A stretch of 64,000 bases of DNA from the NCBI GenBank assembly GCA_037968755.1, contig JBBKWB010000045.1:75309-139308 (forward strand). The letters run 5' to 3'. Position 1 is the first letter of the stretch; each line of letters begins with the position of its first letter. Origin of the DNA: Woeseia sp037968755 (GTDB lineage Bacteria > Pseudomonadota > Gammaproteobacteria > Steroidobacterales > Woeseiaceae). The notes under the pieces are model-generated. The model ran no database searches and was not told the DNA's origin. It worked only from the letters and a program-made list of their open reading frames with translations. Positions 58,905 to 64,000 of this stretch are shown in pieces. The translations under genes were made by a program, and so were the position numbers.

Positions 58905-61622
58905 TCAATGAGCCTCGTCCCAGTTGGCCCCCGTGCCCGCTTCGACGAGCAACGGTACCTTGAGGGTGGCGGCGTCGCACATCAACTTAACGATAGCGTT
59001 GCGCACGGGCTCAACGTCTGTCTCAGCAACCTCGAATACCAGTTCGTCGTGGACCTGCATGATCATGCGTGCAGGCGGCTTTTCCTGCTCAATCCAGGCG
59101 TGCACATCCAGCATGGCTTTCTTGATGATGTCGGCGGCCGTGCCCTGCATGGGCGCGTTGATCGCACTGCGTTCGGCGTATTGCCGACGCGGCGCATTGC
59201 GATCGTTAATCTGCGGCAGATAGAGGCGGCGACCGAAAATGGTTTCAACGTAACCGGCTGCACGCGCCTGCTCACGAATAGAGTCCATGAAAGCTTTTAC
59301 GCCCGGGTAGCGGTCAAAATACAGATCGACATACTCCTGCGCTTCTCCGCGGCTGGTACCGAGCTGCTTGGCGAGTCCGAATGCTGACATCCCGTACATC
59401 AAGCCGAAGTTAATGGCCTTGGCCGAGCGCCGTTGGTCAGTTGTCACCTCGTCTGTCGTTACGCCGAAAACTTCGGCAGCGGTCGCCTGGTGCACGTCAC
59501 GTTCTTCATTAAACGCCGCAACCAGACCGGGATCACCGGACAGGTGCGCCATGATGCGTAACTCGATTTGCGAATAGTCAGCTGCCAGCAGAATCGTACC
59601 CTTCGGCGCGACAAACGCTTTACGAATGCGTCGGCCTTCTTCGCTGCGAATCGGTATGTTTTGCAGATTCGGATCAGTCGAGGACAGGCGGCCAGTGGCG
59701 GCAACGGCCTGGTGATACGAGGTATGAATACGCCCGGATGCCGGGTTGATTTGCAGCGGTAGCTTGTCGGTATAAGTGCTCTTTAGCTTACTGACACTTC
59801 GGTACTCGAGAATGATGCGCGGCAGGTCGTAATCATCGGCGAGTTCGGCCAGTACGTCTTCAGCAGTTGAGGGCTGGCCCTTCGGCGTCTTGCGCACGAC
59901 GGGCAGACCGAGTTTCTCGAAAAGAATTTCCTGCAACTGCTTCGGTGAGCCCAGATTAAAGGGACCGCCGGCCGCTTCGTGCGCTTCCTTTTCCAGCCGC
60001 GCCATGGTCTTCGCGAGCTCGCCGCTTTGCTTTCTGAGCATGGCGCGGTCAACCAGCACGCCAGTTTCCTCCATCCCAAGCAATACTCGCACCAACGGCT
60101 GCTCTATCGTTTCGTAAAGCGTTTGCAAGGGTTTGATCTGACCGAGTTCGCTCCACAGTTTGCGGTGCAAGCGCAGGGTGATGTCGGCATCTTCGGCAGC
60201 GTAGGGCGCCGCTTCTTCCAGCGCAACCTGGTTAAACGTTATTTGCTTCGCACCCTTGCCGGCGACGTCTTCGTAATGAATGGTATCGATGCCAAGATAA
60301 AGGCGTGAAACGGAATCCATGTCGTGTCGGGTCGCGACACTGTTCAGTACATAGGACTCCAGCATCGAATCAAACTGCATGCCGGCAAGCTTGATGTCGT
60401 AACGCGCAAATATATGCGCGTCGTACTTGAGGTGGTGACCCAGTTTTTTTCGGTCCGGATCTTCGAGCCAGTCCTTCATCGCCGCGAGCACGTCAGCCCG
60501 CGCCAGTTGATCAGGCGCACCGGGATAATCGTGCGCGACAGGAATGTACGCGGCTTCGCCCTCAGTGACGGCAAGTGAAATGCCGACGAGCTCCGCTTCC
60601 ATGTAGTTAATGCTGGTCGTTTCCGTATCCAGCGCAGTGAGCGTTGCTTTGCTGATTTTTTTCAGCCAGCGATCAAGTGCGGCTTGGGTGAGTACGGTTT
60701 CATATTCGCCCTTGGTTTGGATGGGCGGATCGACAGCTTCGTCTGCGGCGGCCGCGCTGTCTTCCGGTGTGCTGTCCTGCAACTGCCGCAACAGGGTGCG
60801 CAATTCGTAGCGCTGATAGAAGTCGCGCAGCTTGTCGTTGTCTGGCACACCCATGCAAAGTTGCGAAAGCGTGCTATCCAATTCGACGGTCTGGTGAATC
60901 GTGGCGAGTTGTCGTGACAGTTCGAGTTGCTCAAAATTCTCGCGCAGGCTTTCGCCAACCTTGCCTTTGATCTCCTCGGCACGCGCAATCAAGGTGTCGA
61001 TGTCCTGGTATTCATTGAGCCACTTCGCCGCCGTTTTCGGACCGACCTTGGGCACGCCCGGTATGTTGTCGGACTTGTCGCCGACGAGTGCCAGGTAATC
61101 GATGATCTGTTCGGGCCAGACATCGAACTTGGTCTTGACGCCGTCGCGATCCATGACGGTATCCGTCATTGTGTTCACGAGCGTCACCTGGTCATTGACG
61201 AGCTGCGCCATGTCCTTGTCGCCGGTGGAGACGAGCACGTCCATCCCGGCTGCCGTTGCTGTACGACAAAGCGTGCCGATCACATCGTCCGCTTCCACGC
61301 CTTCAATTCTGAGCAGTGGGAAGCCGAGAGCAGCGACGACCTCAAGCAGCGGCGCAACCTGGGCGCGCAAGTCATCCGGCATCGGTGGCCTGTTTGCTTT
61401 GTATTCTTCGTACAGATCGTCACGAAAGGTCTTGCCGGGCGCGTCGAACACGACTGCCACGTGCTGAGTCTCGTATTCGCGCAGCAGCTTGATCAGCATG
61501 TTCAGCACACCGTGCAACGCACCGGTAGGTTCGCCCTTGGAAGTGGTGAGTGGTGGCAGGGCGTGAAAGGCGCGGTACAGGTACGACGATCCGTCCACGA
61601 GTACGAGTTGATTCTTGCTCAT
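58905..61622 (-). CDS. polA: DNA polymerase I
   Basis: A 905-residue polymerase with all three activities apparently intact. The 5' nuclease is at ~1-290 (DGSSYLYRAFHALP, GDKDMAQLV, GDKSDNIPG). The proofreading exonuclease has DTET, HHLKYDAHIF and YAAEDADITLRLH, so the metal ligands are kept, unlike in many shortened relatives. The polymerase domain has ADYSQIELRIMAHLS, RRSAKAINFGLMYG and QVHDELVFEV. The ATG at 61622 is chosen because the family begins MSKNQLVLVDGSSYLYRAFH; the open frame upstream has no homology. Confidence 0.96.
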   Translation of the reverse strand: MSKNQLVLVDGSSYLYRAFHALPPLTTSKGEPTGALHGVLNMLIKLLREYETQHVAVVFDAPGKTFRDDLYEEYKANRPPMPDDLRAQVAPLLEVVAALGFPLLRIEGVEADDVIGTLCRTATAAGMDVLVSTGDKDMAQLVNDQVTLVNTMTDTVMDRDGVKTKFDVWPEQIIDYLALVGDKSDNIPGVPKVGPKTAAKWLNEYQDIDTLIARAEEIKGKVGESLRENFEQLELSRQLATIHQTVELDSTLSQLCMGVPDNDKLRDFYQRYELRTLLRQLQDSTPEDSAAAADEAVDPPIQTKGEYETVLTQAALDRWLKKISKATLTALDTETTSINYMEAELVGISLAVTEGEAAYIPVAHDYPGAPDQLARADVLAAMKDWLEDPDRKKLGHHLKYDAHIFARYDIKLAGMQFDSMLESYVLNSVATRHDMDSVSRLYLGIDTIHYEDVAGKGAKQITFNQVALEEAAPYAAEDADITLRLHRKLWSELGQIKPLQTLYETIEQPLVRVLLGMEETGVLVDRAMLRKQSGELAKTMARLEKEAHEAAGGPFNLGSPKQLQEILFEKLGLPVVRKTPKGQPSTAEDVLAELADDYDLPRIILEYRSVSKLKSTYTDKLPLQINPASGRIHTSYHQAVAATGRLSSTDPNLQNIPIRSEEGRRIRKAFVAPKGTILLAADYSQIELRIMAHLSGDPGLVAAFNEERDVHQATAAEVFGVTTDEVTTDQRRSAKAINFGLMYGMSAFGLAKQLGTSRGEAQEYVDLYFDRYPGVKAFMDSIREQARAAGYVETIFGRRLYLPQINDRNAPRRQYAERSAINAPMQGTAADIIKKAMLDVHAWIEQEKPPARMIMQVHDELVFEVAETDVEPVRNAIVKLMCDAATLKVPLLVEAGTGANWDEAH

Positions 61623-61632
61623 GGAAGTCCAG

Positions 61633-61809
61633 TCAAGGTTGCGGGTCGTCGTTGTCGTCTTCGTCGTCAGTAGACTCGCTGTCGGTTGCGGGTACTTCCG
61701 AGCGAACCTCATTCGGGTCACCGGGCAAGTACAGCGCGCCTTTCTGGCCGCAGGCGGCAAGTAATAGCAGGATAAGCGTGAAGCTGCTGAGTTGGCGTAA
61801 ACTAATCAT
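61633..61809 (-). CDS. lptM: LPS translocon maturation lipoprotein LptM (YifL)
   Basis: A 58-residue lipoprotein with signal SLRQLSSFTLILLLLAAC, followed by the family hallmark GQKGALYLPGD, then an acidic tail. LptM assists disulfide maturation of LptD in the LPS export machine. The start at 61809 gives a normal signal peptide; an upstream in-frame ATG (61839) is less likely. It lies between argH and polA and ends 11 bases before the polA start; in E. coli the gene lies near dapF instead. Confidence 0.85.
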   Translation of the reverse strand: MISLRQLSSFTLILLLLAACGQKGALYLPGDPNEVRSEVPATDSESTDDEDDNDDPQP

Positions 61810-61880
61810 GTGTCGCTGCCGATGGTCGGGTAGACGCATGGTATACCAGATCGCCGCGGATGCCTCGCGGCGGAATATAG

Positions 61881-63080
61881 TCAGCTATTCTCGGAGTCTG
61901 CGCCGTATTGTTTTGCTACGCGCCGATAGGCCTCTCGGAACGGAATACCTTCGTTCGCGACCAGCGCATAGGCGCGCTCTGCGGCCAGCAGGCCATCATC
62001 CATGCGAATATTCTCAGGACGAAACTGCATACGCGAGATCAAATAAGCCATGATGTCGACGCTTTCGATGGTCAGATCAATACCGCGAAACAGCGGCGCC
62101 TTGATGCGCTGTGCATCGCGCTGGAAACCGGAGGGCAACTTCGCAACAGTCATCAGGCATTCCTGCAAACTGGCCTGCACGGTGGCGGTTGCACCGCGGA
62201 CCAGTTCGAGTACGTCCGGGTTGCGTTTCTGCGGCATGATTGATGAGCCCGTAGTGACGTCATCAGCGAGTGCTATAAAACTGAATTCCTGGGTGTAGAA
62301 CATCAGGAGATCACTCGCGAGTCTGCCAAGATCCTGCATCAGCAGGGTCAGTTCAAACAGCAGGCCTGCTTCCGCTTTGCCGCGTGAGAGTTGCACGGCC
62401 GTAACCGGAACCTGGGTCTCTGCGAAGCCAAGCATTTTGGTCGTTGCGTCGCGGTCCAGCGTAAGACCCGGCGTGCCATAGCCTGCTGCACTACCAAGCG
62501 GGTTCTTGGCCATGCGCCGGCGACTGCCATCCAGACCCGCGAGGGCATCGTCGAAGGCTTCAGCGAAGCCGCCGGCCCACCAGTCCACCGACGATGGCAT
62601 TGCCTGTTGCATGTGCGTATAGCCCGGCAACGGGATGTCACCCTGTCGTTCTGAAAGATCGGTGAGCGACTTGCGTAAGCCCTGCACGCTGCCCTTGACC
62701 GCCTCGACAGCTTCCAGCAAGTACAGGCGCAATGCAGTGAGGACCTGGTCATTGCGTGACCGGCCGAGGTGCAGGCGGCCACCGGCCTCGCCAATGTTGT
62801 TGGTAAGGTGGGTCTCGAGCGCCGTATGCACGTCTTCATCCGCAAGTTCAATCTGCCACTCGCCCGCCGCGTGTTGTTCGCCGAGCGTTTGCAAGCCATC
62901 GCAAATGGCCTGGCAATCGGCTGCGCTGAGCAGGCCCTGTTGCTGCAACATTCGTGCGTGTGCAATCGAACCGCGTACATCGAATTCAACGAGGCGGGCA
63001 TCCAGTTCGTGATCCTCGCCCGCGGTGTAGCGCAGCACCCGTTCGTCGAGCGGTAAGCCTTTCTCCCAAAGCCGGCTCAT
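61881..63080 (-). CDS. argH: Argininosuccinate lyase
   Basis: A 399-residue enzyme for the last step of arginine synthesis, cleaving argininosuccinate to arginine and fumarate. The fumarase/aspartase-family signature GSSIMPQKRNPD is intact, as are HTALETHLTNNIGEAGGRLHLGRSRNDQV and the catalytic His region LPGYTHMQQAMP. It is shorter than the ~457-residue E. coli enzyme because the C-terminal region ends early, as in some Xanthomonadales-type versions. It overlaps argB by 4 bases. Confidence 0.93.
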   Translation of the reverse strand: MSRLWEKGLPLDERVLRYTAGEDHELDARLVEFDVRGSIAHARMLQQQGLLSAADCQAICDGLQTLGEQHAAGEWQIELADEDVHTALETHLTNNIGEAGGRLHLGRSRNDQVLTALRLYLLEAVEAVKGSVQGLRKSLTDLSERQGDIPLPGYTHMQQAMPSSVDWWAGGFAEAFDDALAGLDGSRRRMAKNPLGSAAGYGTPGLTLDRDATTKMLGFAETQVPVTAVQLSRGKAEAGLLFELTLLMQDLGRLASDLLMFYTQEFSFIALADDVTTGSSIMPQKRNPDVLELVRGATATVQASLQECLMTVAKLPSGFQRDAQRIKAPLFRGIDLTIESVDIMAYLISRMQFRPENIRMDDGLLAAERAYALVANEGIPFREAYRRVAKQYGADSENS

Positions 63081-64000
63081 GCTGTTTCACCGGCAGCACT
63101 TTGTTCTGCTGGCGTAAGCGCGCCGATATTGTCGACCACGAGGGTGCCTGTGCCTTCGTTGGTGAATACTTCCAGCAACAGACTGTCAGGCATCTTGTAA
63201 GAAATGATGTGCACGCGACTGACGCCATCGGCTATCGCCGCATCTATAGCTGCCGCTTTAGGCAACATACCATCGGCTAAATGCCCATCCGCACCCAGTT
63301 TCTTGAGACCGGCGCGATCGATATAGGAGATCAGGGATTGCGGATCATTGCGGTCCTGCAAAATGCCTGGCGCACCGGTTGCGAGGATGAGTTTCTCGGC
63401 TTTCAATTCCGCGGCAATAGCGGCAGCAACGGTATCGGCATTAATGTTAAGTATGTTGCCGGCAGAATCGCAGGACAACGGGCTGACGATAGGCATCAAG
63501 CCATTGTCGAGTTGCTTGCGCAGCACGTCGGCATCCACTGCATCGATATCACCAACGAAGCCGTAGTCAACAGATTCGCCGCCGGCCTTGGCGACCGGCG
63601 GTCGGCGGTGCGCGCGAATCAGGCCGGCATCCACGCCGCTGATACCGACTGCAGGAATCTCGAGGTCGCGACAGACTGCGAGAATCCGGGTGTTGATCTG
63701 GCCATTGAGCACCATGGTTGCAACATCCAGGGATGATGCGTCCGTTACCCGGCGACCGTCTATGAACTTGCTGTCGAGCCCCAGCGCTTTGGCAAGCTCG
63801 GTGGATTGAGGTCCGCCGCCATGCACCATGACCACGCGTATGCCAACCTGGTGCAGGATGCCAACCTGCTCCATCATCGCGCGTGTTGTGGTTGCATCGG
63901 CAAATATTTCACCGCCAGCTTTCAGTACGAAGACTTTGCCTTTGAACAGCCGGATATACGGCGCCGCGTGTTTCAGCGCCGAAACAACGACGGCACGATC
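63077..64000 (-). CDS. argB: Acetylglutamate kinase, 5' end beyond the window
   Basis: The frame is open to base 64000, so the gene begins to the right. An internal Met at 63877 is not the start, since KGKVFVLKAGGEIFAD, the N-terminal kinase strand, lies before it. The VVMVHGGGPQSTELAKALGL substrate loop, GRRVTDASSLDVATMVL, NINADTVAAAIA and DGMLPKAAA elements place it in the amino acid kinase family as the N-acetylglutamate kinase of arginine synthesis. The visible C-terminus ends soon after the kinase domain, so it lacks the fused acetyltransferase domain of Xanthomonas. Confidence 0.9.
   Translation of the reverse strand, partial: DRAVVVSALKHAAPYIRLFKGKVFVLKAGGEIFADATTTRAMMEQVGILHQVGIRVVMVHGGGPQSTELAKALGLDSKFIDGRRVTDASSLDVATMVLNGQINTRILAVCRDLEIPAVGISGVDAGLIRAHRRPPVAKAGGESVDYGFVGDIDAVDADVLRKQLDNGLMPIVSPLSCDSAGNILNINADTVAAAIAAELKAEKLILATGAPGILQDRNDPQSLISYIDRAGLKKLGADGHLADGMLPKAAAIDAAIADGVSRVHIISYKMPDSLLLEVFTNEGTGTLVVDNIGALTPAEQSAAGETA

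Overview
The window comes from a moderately GC-rich (roughly mid-to-high 50s percent by eye) free-living gammaproteobacterium. The conserved neighbourhood dsbA - cytochrome c4 - engB - polA is a gammaproteobacterial landmark. The argB-argH-lptM-polA run, the BkdA1/BkdA2/BkdB genes and the PA2778/PA2779 pair also fit, near the Xanthomonadales/Chromatiales/Woeseia side of the class. That placement is inference. No rRNA, tRNA, CRISPR array or intact insertion sequence was seen.

Layout. 1-7.7 kb: the tail of a YtcJ-type amidohydrolase, then a MarR/GbsR-like regulator with a perfect palindromic operator and a tripartite RND efflux operon. 7.7-12.8 kb: a relic of a 2-oxoacid dehydrogenase E2 gene, three overlapping lipoprotein genes, and a wHTH-TM-PEGA-SUMF1-hydrolase fusion. 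12.9-17.7 kb: a branched-chain 2-oxoacid dehydrogenase operon without E3, an MgtC-family protein and a flavin reductase. 18.2-23.4 kb: a hybrid histidine kinase coupled to a REC-PAS-GGDEF-EAL protein.

23.5-40.1 kb is the most interesting metabolic block. It looks like one divergent regulon around a BetI-like TetR gene and a perfect palindrome. Leftward lie tetR, an acyl-CoA dehydrogenase and a PotFGHI-type diamine importer. Rightward lie a HemL-like class III aminotransferase, two tandem PYROXD2-like flavoproteins, a GcvT-like C1 transferase, an NDP-forming acyl-CoA synthetase and an aldehyde dehydrogenase. A quaternary-ammonium-type Rieske oxygenase faces the transporter. The set reads as uptake and breakdown of a diamine-like or N-methylated amine; the exact substrate is unknown.

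40.2-46.4 kb: a PA2779/PA2778 pair with an intrinsic terminator inside the second gene's signal-peptide codons, a DUF1538 transporter pair with PII-like and CBS regulators, an AzlCD exporter, and an L,D-transpeptidase. 46.7-48.8 kb is a small island of visibly lower GC. 49.1-51.5 kb: dsbA-like, cytochrome c4 and engB. 51.5-58.7 kb: a MacAB-like efflux system with its own sigma-54 response regulator and kinase, including a good -24/-12 promoter before the efflux operon. 58.7-64 kb: polA, lptM, argH and partial argB. Between polA and the kinase gene, a sigma-E-like promoter, three stem-loops (two with C-rich loops) and a strong terminator mark a probable small RNA at the locus used by Spot 42, ErsA and sX13 in other gammaproteobacteria.
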